This document shows positions 27,350 through 38,659 of a DNA stretch of 64,000 nt, one piece after another (position 1 is the stretch's first letter; every line of letters begins with the position of its first letter). Location: the NCBI GenBank assembly GCA_009823395.1, contig CM020505.1, positions 7,872,129 through 7,936,128 of the forward strand, read 5' to 3'. Position numbers and translations under genes: made by a program. The notes below the pieces were generated by a model. It had not been told where the DNA came from and did no database searches. It was given only the letters and a program-made list of their open reading frames with translations. This DNA is from Thamnaconus septentrionalis (Eukaryota > Chordata > Actinopteri > Tetraodontiformes > Monacanthidae).

Positions 27350-29447
27350 GGTGAGTTATCACGTCTTTGCCCTCAAGGGCACTATCAGTCAAAATGTAAT
27401 TCAGTCACAACTTGATATACAAGTGTGTGCGAGGGCCTTTGTATGTTTGTGAGCGTACGTTTGTTTGTGTGTTCATGTGTGCGCATTGTATGAATCGAGG
27501 TGTGTGGGTGTGTGATATAATGGCAGGCCAAAGGGGGCTGCGGGAAACAGAGGCAGTGGAAACTCAAAGGCATTCTTTGGCTTTTATTATCAAGACATCG
27601 CCAAGGGGGAGCGCTAGAGAAGGAGAGAGGCGAGGGGGAGAAAGAGAAAAGCGAAGATAGATGACTGGCACCGAGAGAGCTAACCGGTGAACGGAGACCA
27701 TGGTGAAACTCACCAGGTTTTGTGGGGTTTTTTTTCCTCTCCACAAATGACCATTTTATGCGGCACTTGTAAGTGTGAAGCTATAGTAACTCTGGTGGCA
27801 GTATAATTATATTGGGGCAGGAGCCTTTCACTCATTTTATTTTTATAAGTACGAGTATAGGTGGAAAAAAAATCTGAAGGAGGTGTTCATTTCTTCAGGA
27901 TTTGGGGCAAACGGCTAATTAACACCCCGCTGCTGATGGATCGAATGAATATTGAATGAATGAAACAACAAACTGATTCAGCAGACACGGGGACTTTGCT
28001 GTTCTGCTCCAACTGGCAGATGGCGGGATTTCACCGCAACCGCTGATGCGTCACCGTGTCACAGCTCTGCTGTCATAACCGAATGCAGCCTGAGTGATGG
28101 AGCGCCTCGGCCCATTGTTGCACGCGGCACGGTCGTCACGATGCCGCTGACGGTGATGGCCGCTTCATTCCCCCAAAATGTCGACACCTGCTACGCATTT
28201 TTCTGATCTGCGCAGGAGGCGGAGGAATTCCCGGTTGTTAGGCTGTTGTAGGCCTGTTCCTCACTGTCAGTGCAGGTTCTTTGTCATATGGACAGCATGG
28301 TTTGTCTCGCCTCTCAGAGGGGTGTTTTAAAAACAAACCATCTGTCCATCTATCTATCTATCCATCTTAGAAATATACCTTTATTTCTAATGAAAAATGT
28401 TCAAGTAAAACCAGTCACATTTTTCCAATCCCTCAGTCCTGGTTGAATAGTTTGCATGCATCACTTGTAGATCTCGTTAAAGTGGATTTTTTCTCCTCCT
28501 TTTACACAAAGCCCAAGACGCAGACCCACCACGTTGGTTGCGCCAACATCAGACTATGCAGACTGCACTTTCGAAAGCATCAAAAAGTGCTCCCTCCGGA
28601 GTCGTAATCGTCCTGGCTGCCATGTTTTCGCAGTTAATGTCCCGATAAAGACATAACACTGAAAATAGGCTTTGTAAGGTACGTGTCTGCTGCCTGGAAA
28701 ACAAAGATTATTTTAAGTGTATATGCAACCGAAGCTTCTAAAGCATAGAAGGAAACATGGATTACGTAATGCATATGTGGCCATCATTGAAAATACCATA
28801 AATACTGACGTTGTCAGTTTGTCCACTCACAGCGACACACAGTTGGTTTGTTGTTCACTTGTCAGGCAGGAGAAGACCTGCTCATTTTTCAAAAACTTGT
28901 ATCTCTGCGGCTGAAGCCGTGTAGATTTCCTCGGAGGACACTTAACTTCAGAAGCTGCATCCAATGATGTACCAGGAAGATCCCTCTTTCAAAACATAAC
29001 CTCATCGCCATGATCATTCTTTTGTGTCTCATGCGAGAATACAGTGGATGTGTTGCCCCAGAAAATCAGATTAAATCCAACCCCTGTTGAGTTTCTTTTC
29101 TTTTGGAGTTCTTGTCTTGTTGGGCTTTGTTTGCTATCAGTTTTTTTTTTTAAAATTGCCTCCATCAGTCTGCGGTTCTTCGGTCACTCTGCATTTGGAC
29201 TTGATCTTCTGATGGTAGGCGCTAAATGCGTCCGTGCCTGATGCTGACTAAACCTCTGATGGGGCAGCATGGTGACGCGTGTCGTGTTAGGCGTCTGCGG
29301 ATCAAAGGTGGGTCATATTCTTCCTGCATCTGCTTCATGCCAGGGCTCAAGGAGGCCATCTGTCTGCAGATAAAAATGCAGAACAGCACAAAAGAATCAA
29401 GGGGCCTTTCAAGTTCGAAATTCTAAAAGGTTTAGAATTTAGAAAAA
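27350..29447. other. Intronic sequence with no recognised gene
   Basis: Contains a short (ATCT)n stretch near 28343-28367 and a moderately CpG-rich patch at 28020-28200. No gene or transposon terminus was recognised. Confidence 0.5.
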
Positions 29448-29460
29448 GAGTTTCTTTTCC
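29448..29460. repeat. Left target-site duplication of the retroposon tail
   Basis: GAGTTTCTTTTCC is repeated exactly at 29615-29627. Confidence 0.85.
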
Positions 29461-29614
29461 GGCCCTGCGATGAACTGGCGACTTGTCCAGGGTGTACCCT
29501 GCCTTCGCCCTAAGACAGCTGGGATAGGCTCCAGCAGACCCCCGTGACCCTGAATAGGAATAAGCGGGTATAGAAGATGAATGAATGAATGAATGAATGA
29601 ATGAATGAATGAAT
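29461..29614 (+). mobile_element. 5'-truncated teleost retroposon 3' tail (RTE-type) with 13-bp target duplication
   Basis: It begins GGCCCTGCGATGAACTGGCG, continues with the CTTGTCCAGGGTGTACCCTG and GCTGGGATAGGCTCCAGCAG segments, and ends in a (GAAT)n tail after AAGCGGGTATAGAAGATG. This is the familiar 3' tail of an abundant teleost LINE/SINE family. The duplication GAGTTTCTTTTCC is found exactly at 29448-29460 and 29615-29627, proving insertion by target-primed reverse transcription with 5' truncation. It carries no coding sequence. Confidence 0.88.
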
Positions 29615-29627
29615 GAGTTTCTTTTCC
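29615..29627. repeat. Right target-site duplication of the retroposon tail
   Basis: The second exact copy of the 13-bp duplication. Its first G overlaps the last GAATG tail unit in phase, so the true edge could move by a base or two. Confidence 0.82.
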
Positions 29628-32600
29628 ATTTAAGGCCACGCTACGCTGTTACTCCCTTTTGTAAGTCATATTTTATAGTACAACAGTGAATCAGCACATT
29701 CATCAGTTGGTGTATCAAAACCTTGAGATTTTGAATTCTCAGGGTTTTTGTGGCTGTGTGTGTGGTCACTGGATTCAGTTGAGACATTTAGAGAACGGGA
29801 GATAATACAAGTGGTTGCTTTACTGTGTGGCCTAGCCGTTACGCTTCTCCCTCATTATGGCTGAAATGCTTCACTCAGAGCCCAATTACATGTGTGAACC
29901 GCAGGCTGAACAGCATGATTAACCAAAGCAACCTGGCACCAGCCAGGCCCTGGCACCAAGGACAAGAGTGTGCGGAACAAGCACCTGAAGATAAATTCTG
30001 AAAATCTGGCTTTGTTTTTATTATTGGTGCCTCCTTTTGTTACTTTTCACTCATACACACAGAATTTATATAGGCCTATAAATTTTGAGATTTATGATCT
30101 TACTTGTTTTTCCAAAAGTTAAACAACTTTGTTCTCAATTCATTCACATATACAGAACCCATTAGATTAGATGTAATATTTCAATCAGCTCCAAGCCTGC
30201 CAGGCCAAGCTGCCAGCCTGCTTGAGAAAACTGGGACGTATTTGCAAATGCAACCAACCGGGTTCATTCCCTATTCTTCTCGCCAGCGTGAGTCTGTTGT
30301 CAGCGTTGCGACAGGATGTAAAGATTTGTTTTGAAGCGACGGTGCCCTCCATTAACAGGATCTCCGTGGGCCTCAGTGAGCTGCTTTTCCACTTTCATGT
30401 GAAGCTATACTGCCAGCGAGAAACACCCCCCTTGATTTCTTTCTTTATTTTTTATTTAAGGCTTTCTGTGTGTTTAGCAGGGTGCCTTCTATTGCAATCG
30501 CACTGGGCTTTTTAGTCAGACAGCAGCCACAAAGCCAGTGAATGAAACTGTGATTTTTCAAAGCATGAAGGGAGCCAGTTTGTCAATCAACCAATACAAA
30601 TATGGGATAAAAGACGGGCGTGTGCGCACACAGGCACGCTCACACTTCATGACGACAGTCAGTTTCAACACCAGTGGCTGTGAAAGTGTGAGTGGTGCCT
30701 TTTAACTATCAGCCGGTGTGTTGTGATGGATCCATAGTTAATAAAGTTATCTACACTGCTCATTAAGGCTTCCCAGAGCATTGTGTGCCATCAGCATCGC
30801 GGGCTCCCTCTTCTTTTTAATCTTCTCTAACGTCTTCTGAAGGAGGGTGTTTCTCCTGCCTCTGCGTTGAACAAACCCGTAATTAACCACTTGTCTTTTT
30901 TGCACTTGTATCGGCAGAGCTGTCAAAAAGCTCCGCGTCGCGTAGGCAGCAGGAGAAAGTTAGAGGCGGATATGAGTAGATACATTAACATCTGGGCATG
31001 CACGGAGAACCAACTGCTATTAATACTTTCAAAGGCTCGTGGTGAGACTCTTCTCATTGTGCGTTTTGCACAAGAAGATGTGTGGGACTACACAGACAGT
31101 CAATTTATTTCGAGGACCTGGAAAAGGCTGAACTCTGTTCACAGCCGCAGTAAGAACATAAACAGAAGGTGGTTCTGAAACCTCCAGGTTAATGGCACTG
31201 AGTCCACTGGGGTTTGCGGACATTTCAGTAGCAGCTCAACATGAACCTTGCACTAGATGAGGCTAAGAACCATCGGAGGTTGGACCCATTAACAGCACTG
31301 GTGCATCAGTCATTGTAAAGGATTTAATTGGTATTTGTTTATCACCACAACCTCACAATCACCTCACTTGTCATTTTTAACATTGCAGACCTAAAATGTT
31401 GTTTTTACTTAATAGGTGTGTGTGTGTGTTGTGTTTGTGTGTGTCGGGGGGAGGAGGGGGAGTTTCCGAGCAGAGGGATGTCAGAAGAGGGAGAGAAAAA
31501 GCGAAAGGCTGTGGAGGGAAAGAAAAACAGGGAGCAACTGAGATGATGAGAGGGCCATTATTCACTGGCTTCTTGCTTCCTGCACTGACGATGTTTCCAT
31601 GGTGATAATTAGCATATGAGACATTAATCCTGCCTCCACAGCCCTGAGTTCCTTGTTAACCAATTAACTCCAGAGACGGTGGGAACTAAAACAGAGGAGG
31701 GGACAGCACCCATTATCGCCTCTGTGAACTGTGAAACTTCACGGGGCCCTGTCTGTCATTCGGGGTTACGCAGGTTGTTTTTTTTTTTTTTTGTGTGTGT
31801 GTTTTAAAGAAGTCTGCAACCCTTGAGGCCGAGCGTTGGAACACCTGTGTGTGATGTGCCCAGTTGGTGATCACAAATTGAAGTGCCCTTAAACAAGTCT
31901 CTGAATCACTCGCGAGCCTTGTGACGCTTCAGTGTCTGCCAGCCCTCCGCTCCCTCCGTCCAGGATGACTGTTACCCCAGTGAAAGGTGGCTGCTCACAA
32001 AACACTTCCTCAAGTGCCCTTGGACAAGGCGTCGAATTTAACCATCATGCCCCGTCATGTGAAACAGTACCTGTGCGCTTATATGTTTAGGTCAGGTGAA
32101 GCGTTCAAAGATGCTCACGTTGAAGAGGACGCCACGTTCCTGAGGCGACCCCCTCACACATGGCACAAGCCAAAGTGAATATTGAACAGAACAGTCTGAT
32201 CGCCCGTCCGTGGTGGTTTGCTGTTTGCAAAGCAAGGCAATTTAATTTGCATCACGCCTTTCAATAGCAAGGCCATTCCAAGACCTTAAAAAGAAATTAG
32301 GAAGTGAAGCACAAGGCAATATCAACTGGATTAAAAAAAAAGGCGCACAGTGTTTGAAAATGCAAAATTAAAATTAAGAGTAAAGTGAAATAGAATAAAA
32401 AAAGGAATAAATGCAGTGGTACGATGCAGTGACATTAATTTGATCTTGGAGCCGGAGTCAAAGAAACATAACATAACATATGTTTTTTGCATAAAAGTGA
32501 TGTCTGAAATATTGAGTATTTTTTCCTTCAGTAATTCAGGACAACAGAAAGCATTCCTGCCTTTTAATATTTGAGACAGATCATTAGTTAAGGCTTATAG

Positions 32601-35600
32601 GTAATTTCCCAGCTCAGTGCAAACCAGTTGAACACTGCCAGACATAATACCTTGCACAAAAGTTGTTCATCCCTCTATTCTGCTCCTTGTGCTTCAGTGC
32701 AGTTTTAATGATTATAAGAAAATAAGATTTAAATCTGTTTCTAGTGTCTTGGGGGGAAATCTCGTCTCTCTGCGTCTCAGTGAGAGTTGCTTGCTCACTG
32801 CCTCTGTTTCTCTTTGACTCTCTGAGTTCACTTGCATCCTGCCACTGGGTACCCATTGCTTTAATGACATCAATATATAATTAGAAAATCTAAATAAATT
32901 ATTTTGCGAGACTGAGACAGTGGCAGGTGTTGAGGAAAAAAAGCACAAGTTAATAATTCACCGGTGTTTCAAGTTGTTATTTCGTAATTGGACATTTGTG
33001 TGCACGGAGTCGTGTGGAATTAAACCGGTGAGCTGTCAAAAGAGCAACGCTGCACGGTTTCAATCAAAGAAATGTTAAGAGCCTTGCACACAACCAAGTC
33101 TGGCTCCTGCTATTGTGTGAGCCCCAGCACATGCCGAGTCACCGGTGGTCTCGCCAACTAACAATCTCGCTGTTATCCCACTCAATGAACCAGGAGCAGC
33201 TAATCGGTCAGTGCACGGTGATTGGCGGATGCACACAAATGCCCTCCTCAATAACCAGATGACTAGTGACCACTTATTTTCCATAACTAGATTGGAATAA
33301 AAGGAAAAAACAGAGAAAAAAAAAATCAAAAAGGTACTTTTTTTTTGACTTTGAGTCTGAACCTGAGGGCCATTAAACCAACATTGGATTAGGGCAGTGG
33401 GGATGGCGAAGGGGGAGGATTGGCCTCAGCTCTGACATTCTCTTTCATCTGTGCAGTGACCTGAAGCAATGGAGAAGAAGTTGAGTCCTCGCAGGTGGTC
33501 GTTGACATGTGGGGCGGGGAATCTTTCATCTGAGGCACTTTTGGGGAGTAGCTGAGGTTGCTCTCTTTTAAAGTTCCTGACATTTAGCGCCTCTGCCCGT
33601 CATTGATCCCACTCCGCTTCTTACAGAGGGAACGCACAGGTGTTGCCGGATCTAAAAATAAATTAGGGGTGGACGGATTCACCCAAGCGAGCTCCATCTG
33701 CTTTCTTAAGGACTGCAGTCTGTTGTGGTGTTGTCAGTTTGGCATGAGGAATGAAGCCAAAATTCAAGTATTTCCTCTCTGAGTCTTTCAGCTCCTTCCT
33801 CGCTGGTCGATGCTCAGAGGGTTTGATAGGTTTAAAATTGTCCTATCTCACTAATTGTGATTGTTGCATTGCAATACCATTAACCCTACTCTGAACTTTG
33901 ATGTGTTTTACAGTTAGTTGCACAGCCACAATATGTACAATTGTCCTTTAATGGTTTAGTTAGTGTTATTGGCATTTCTCCCTTTAATGTCCGTCATCAG
34001 CAAAACCCAACGTCAGACACCAGTGTCTCGCTGCAAAAAGAAGAAAATCTGGTTTTGTCTGGTTTGCAAAACTAGTCGCTGTTTTGTCTTTGAGCAGCCA
34101 TCAGCGGCTTTGTGCAGGGCAAACAGTTGCGCATCTCAAAACCCGGCACATTATCAGGCGTTTTTCTTCCCAATTTCCCAAAGTAATTATTTATTCTGAG
34201 GCTTCTCACCAAGAGTGTTCGTTCAAAGGCAGCTGCAGAATGACTGTCTGTCTGACCGGAGACGGCCACACGTCAGCATGACAGTGATGTCACTGCCACC
34301 AAGTCCTCCCTGATAAATGACCGGTGTCGGGTGGATTGTGCTTTCAGACATTGTGGTCCAGTGCAGCAGGTCAGTTTCATGTCGAACTGTTGCAAATGAG
34401 GCTGTTGTTACGTCAGGCCTGGATGAGTAAGCAGCCTCAGCACATTCGCAAGTAGCCAGCAGCTCTGTCCACCACCAATTATGACACTTTTCAGTGTTGC
34501 TATGATGAAGTTTTTCTTTGAGGCTGTTGTCCCTCATGTATGGAGGATCTGCATGGGGTCCTCTGGTCCACCCTTTCTGTCGTAGATATTGTCATAAAGG
34601 TGCAACATAGGCGTATAGGTTAGCCAGGTTAGTTTCTGAATCACTTTCATTTGACTGATTCATTATTTGTTATCGCTGTTGTTTAACAAAAATAGAAAAC
34701 AGCCCCCCTTATTTGACATCCTTTTATACCCTGGACACCATCCCTCCTCTCAGCCAGACCATCTCATTGAGATTCATTTTATCGCTCTCACTCCCATGTG
34801 CGTTTCCATCTCTCATGCGTTTCCTGTCAATGAAAACGCACAGTTTATGGCTTGACGTACCGCTGGCATTAATAAAAAAAGGAAACAATGATTGGCGATT
34901 GGGATTCCAACTGTAGGCCGGTTACCATAGCAACAGAACAGGAACCGAGTGGAACCAGAAAGCCGGAGAGGGAGAGCAAGATGAGACGTACAGTACCGAG
35001 AAAAACTGTGCAGCGTCGTGAGCAGAGCTCGGTGGTGAGAATATGCAAAAAATGTTTTGCTTTCTCTCAAGGGCGAGCGTGCTGGTAGCATTAGTCATAG
35101 AAAGTTCCTGCTTGGTCAGTGTTTTCAAAACAGTGACCTTTGAATCACATCTCTGAAGCTCGTTGCCCAACTAAAGCAAAAGAAAAAAAGAAGACTTTAA
35201 GGCTGTAGCTGTTGAGTTTTCTTTTTTTTCCCCCCAGCGCTTTAACGATCGCGCCCAGCTTTGAAAAAAGCCCTTTAAACGCAACACATCTCCCACTATT
35301 TGCCCATCAATAAACTGTCTTCCGGGGGGTGGGGGTGAGCCGTGACGTGCGCTATGAATGGATGAAAGTGGCGCTCGCTGGCAGCTGCTCGTGGTCATTT
35401 TCACCCATTTTTTGAAAATTCATAGTATTTTTCTCTTTTTTTTTCGCCCGCCGACTGCTGTTTGTAATATATTGCTGGGCACTCGTGCGCACTTCGCATT
35501 AAGCCCGAGATGCATATTTTGCCAGCTGCCTCCACTTGTTGGAGCACTCGTCTCAACATTCTTTTTTTATCAGAGGAAAAAAAAACAAAAAACGGTACAT

Positions 35601-35900
35601 GAGTTTTTCTCGCTGGTGATGGCGGCCACCATCCTGAGCAGCGTGTCCATTAACCCCCCACCCCCATCCTCACACTGTGTCCGGCGTCTCAGTAACGCCC
35701 CTGTCCGCTTTTATGACCTTTTATTATTGGACATTTTGTAAGCCGTAATGGTGGGATTCAAATGGCGCCGCGGTAGTAAAGATGCCGCGAGGCACGTGGC
35801 GGCGAGGCGGAGGCCCAAGAGGAGGGAGGAGGAGGAAGGAGGAAGAAGGAGGAAGGAGTGATGGTGGAGGAGAAGAAGAAGGAGAAGAAAAAAAAAAGTT
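29628..35900. other. Intronic sequence with no recognised gene
   Basis: Short poly-T and AG-rich patches occur, and the + strand of 35801-35925 is almost pure purine (GGAGGA/GAAGAA). Some segments, such as 31590-31660, look like possible conserved non-coding sequence. No exon, RNA gene or mobile-element terminus was recognised. Confidence 0.5.
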
Positions 35901-36000
35901 GAGGGACGACAGGGACAAAAAATAAGAGCAAGCGAGCAGAAAAGGGCAAGCAGAGGCGAAGCCAGATAAAGGATAGATTGCTGTGTGTTCCTCCTCTCAA

Positions 36001-36002
<2 letters not shown>

Positions 36003-36054
<52 letters not shown>
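36003..36054. repeat. (TG)26 microsatellite
   Basis: A perfect TG array followed by imperfect GTGTGTCTGTGTGG. Confidence 0.97.
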
Positions 36055-36059
<5 letters not shown>

Positions 36060-36153
36060 GTGTCTGTGTGGGTCACAGTTGAGAGATTTGTACAGCTTAC
36101 TTCTTATTCCAATCACACACTCGCTCTAATGAGCTAATGGGCCTGACAAGCAG

Positions 36154-36589
36154 ACAGACAGACAGACCGACACACAGACAGACGTGCACGGCTGCACGCG
36201 TCCACGCACTCAGAGGGACGGCGGCGGCGGCGGTGGCGGTGTGGGGCGGGGGCGTGGAGGTGGTGGAGGGTGGAGGGGGGCGGTGGGGTGACGGCTGGAA
36301 GGAAAGTCGCCACTCTGCTAGTGGAGCCGCTGCCTCACCTCCCCGCTCAGCGCCGACGTCTGTGTGACTGCTGCTGCAGATAAGAGACGCACGACGCTCC
36401 CGTGACATTTTAAGGGACTGAACCCCTCCACCCACCACCACCACCCCCTCCGAATCCTCTCTCTTGACCCTCTGCCTCTGGATGCGCCGCAGGTACACGG
36501 GCGACGAGTGAAAATGTCCCTCGGCGAGCGTCGCGCATCACAAAGCGGCGGACACCGACTCCTCCTCCCTCTGGATTTGAGGAATGTTT

Positions 36590-36621
<32 letters not shown>

Positions 36622-36640
36622 CCCCCGCGGCGGCGAGATC
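36154..36640. other. CpG- and triplet-repeat-rich block (possible promoter or island)
   Basis: This block opens with (CAGA)n at 36154-36184, then a (GGC)n run at 36220-36235, G-runs to 36294, a CpG-rich segment, and a CAG-triplet run at 36591-36620. The G-run segment is quadruplex-prone. A short frame from the ATG at 36512 reads through a serine run encoded by the CAG triplets and has no family similarity. CAG|GTACAC at 36490-36498 is a donor-like site, but no signal peptide precedes it, so I do not call it an exon. Confidence 0.4.
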
Positions 36641-37118
36641 ACAATCACGGGGGCCCTCTGATAAAAATTCATTGTGCAAATTTGTCAAGCAAATGAGTAG
36701 TCGCCAAGCATCGTGCGACTGGCTGACTAATATCTACAGCAATCTGTGACAGTTTGGTGATTAGCGCCTCCTGTGGTGCCAAGTTTTTGCTCTCCATAAT
36801 TAAACGGTATTTGTTGCTGGTGCACTTAAAATGAATTTGTGGGGGTGGGGTGGTGGTGCGTGTGTGTGTGTGTGTGCGTGTGCGTGTGCGTGGGGTGTTA
36901 ATGCATGAGGCACGTCGGAAAAGGCCGCTCACAGAAGAAGAAGAAAAAAGGAAACTGCTTATTACCTTGGCCTGAAACAAAAGGGTAACGTTGGTGTTAT
37001 CGCCGCCGTTATTCTTTAATTATACTTCCAGTTTATAATAGCAGCTCTTCCCACACGGCCGCTCGTTTCTGCTCCCCGCCACCCCCTCCGAACCCTCCTC
37101 TCGACCTCACCCCCCCTC

Positions 37119-37137
37119 TTTTTTTTTTTTTTTTTTT
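37119..37137. repeat. Poly-T tract
   Basis: About 19 T bases after a C-rich stretch. The minus strand would read as a poly-A tail, but no retroposon body was recognised next to it. Confidence 0.8.
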
Positions 37138-38168
37138 GCTTCCTTCTGCGCTGTGCGTGTTGCCTCATGCGTGATTTGTGCTGCCTTCCTCTTTGCCTAA
37201 TTAAGTGACTTTACGGGTGTCGGCCGCTTCCAGAGGGCATCGCCATTAACGGGTCCACGCACGCACACACGTGTGTGATATAGTGCCGTCCAGCGCTAAC
37301 CGCAGTAACATCAGATAATGTCACCCAAAGTGTACGGTGGGAGAGAAAAAATGGAGAAGGAAAAAGCCGTTGCGAGCGTCTTTGTAAGTCATCTCCGTGG
37401 TGGCTGCTCTAAAAGCCATAAGGAGCAGCCAGAGAACATCAATCAGCAGCTCCGGCGCTAATGTTCAGACTGCCGAGGTCCTGAGTTAGTAAGTGCTAGT
37501 CTTTAGTCCTTCCAGAATGTCATCCGTCGAGATTTATCAGTCCGCTCAGACGCTGACCATTCCTTCATCTCCGTCGCCATGTTTTTCCAAAGCTGCCGGC
37601 TTTGAAGAGTGTGATGATTAAAACAGATGAGTGTCGCTAATTAGGATTGAGCTCCTCTGTGTCGGGGTCCTTTTGTGCGATTGAGAGTTGACATCTCCGC
37701 CTCTGTCTCTGAGTGGGTTTTTGTGCGTGTGTGTGTGTTTTAAATCTCTGTTTATCTTTGTTTTGATTTTGAAGATAGAGTTAAATAATATGAAAAAAAA
37801 ATGCTGGATAAAAAGTTGTAATGGGTTTTCTTGAAACGGCTAAATGGCCTTTTGAAGCTACGTTTTATCATAACTTGGATAGGAATGAAAAGTCGCTCTC
37901 ATCCCAGTTGGCCATCTGTGCTCGCCAGCCAGAGGACTCGGTGCTGATTCTTGATGTTTTTCTCTGGGAGAAGCAGCACTCTTGATGTGCGCGGGGAAAG
38001 GGTTGCAGCCTAGTTTCAGGCGGCTCAGACCAAACATCATGGAGCCATGCTGTGGCGCTCAAGCACTTCCGCCTCAAAACGGAGAAGAAGACCTGAAGCA
38101 TGTGCATGGTGCTAGTGCGGCGCGCACAAACTGAAGCAACAGCTGCAGCAGTTTCAGAACTACATCAA

Positions 38169-38221
38169 GATGAAGACGAGTTGGTCTGGACCGACGACAA
38201 CGTCGAGCTTCTGCTTCTGGT
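38169..38221 (+). pseudogene. Myb/SANT-like domain remnant ending at a donor-like site (transposon-derived)
   Basis: In one frame the sequence reads DEDELVWTDDNVELLLL and then meets GTAACT, a plausible splice donor. The E/D-x-WTDDEVELLL pattern is, from memory, the start of a Myb/SANT-like DNA-binding domain carried by abundant fish transposon-related genes. Upstream a further stretch in the same frame (EATAAAVSELHQ) keeps open, but there is no start and no downstream continuation was found. It is best seen as a decayed fragment. Confidence 0.42.
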
Positions 38222-38498
38222 AACTTCTCTGTTTTGAGGCAGAAGTGTTAGAGCACTCCTACAGGCTTGGCATATGTACTGCAGCAGTTTCAGACAGGTT
38301 TAATGGAGTGGTTCTGTTAGGTTCCGTGTTTTACAGATCACTTTTTCAAAACTGCTAGAGAAATAGATAGGTCACGCTAGTTGGTGTTTGTTAGACGTCG
38401 CCGCCATGATTAGAATTTTGACGTTGTGCTGGTTTCGTCAGACCGATTGTTGATATCTGGATGAGTGTTCATGGCGGCTGATGGTTCTGTTTAAGATG

Positions 38499-38519
38499 CC
38501 GCCGCCGCCGCCGCCGCCA
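38499..38519. repeat. (CCG)6 triplet run after an ATG
   Basis: Six CCG units plus CCA follow AAGATG at 38494-38498. The 53-codon frame from 38496 to the stop at 38655 begins with seven prolines and otherwise resembles nothing known, so it is not called a gene. Confidence 0.85.
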
Positions 38520-38659
38520 CGTGGTGAAGTAGAGAGACAAAGTCAGAGGACGACAACAGCTGCATCAATCATCCTGTCGACAGGCACACTTTGTCACTTC
38601 ACTCCTGGGAGACAGATGTTTGGGAGAGAGCGTTGTTTGCGAGGCGGTGGGATCTAATT

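Noticed and set aside
29262..29330. GGGGCAGCATGGTGACGCG resembling a fish tRNA-derived SINE head just upstream of the retroposon tail
   Set aside because: The similarity fades after about 15 bases, and the 13-bp target duplication shows that the tail insertion starts at 29461, so the two are not one element.
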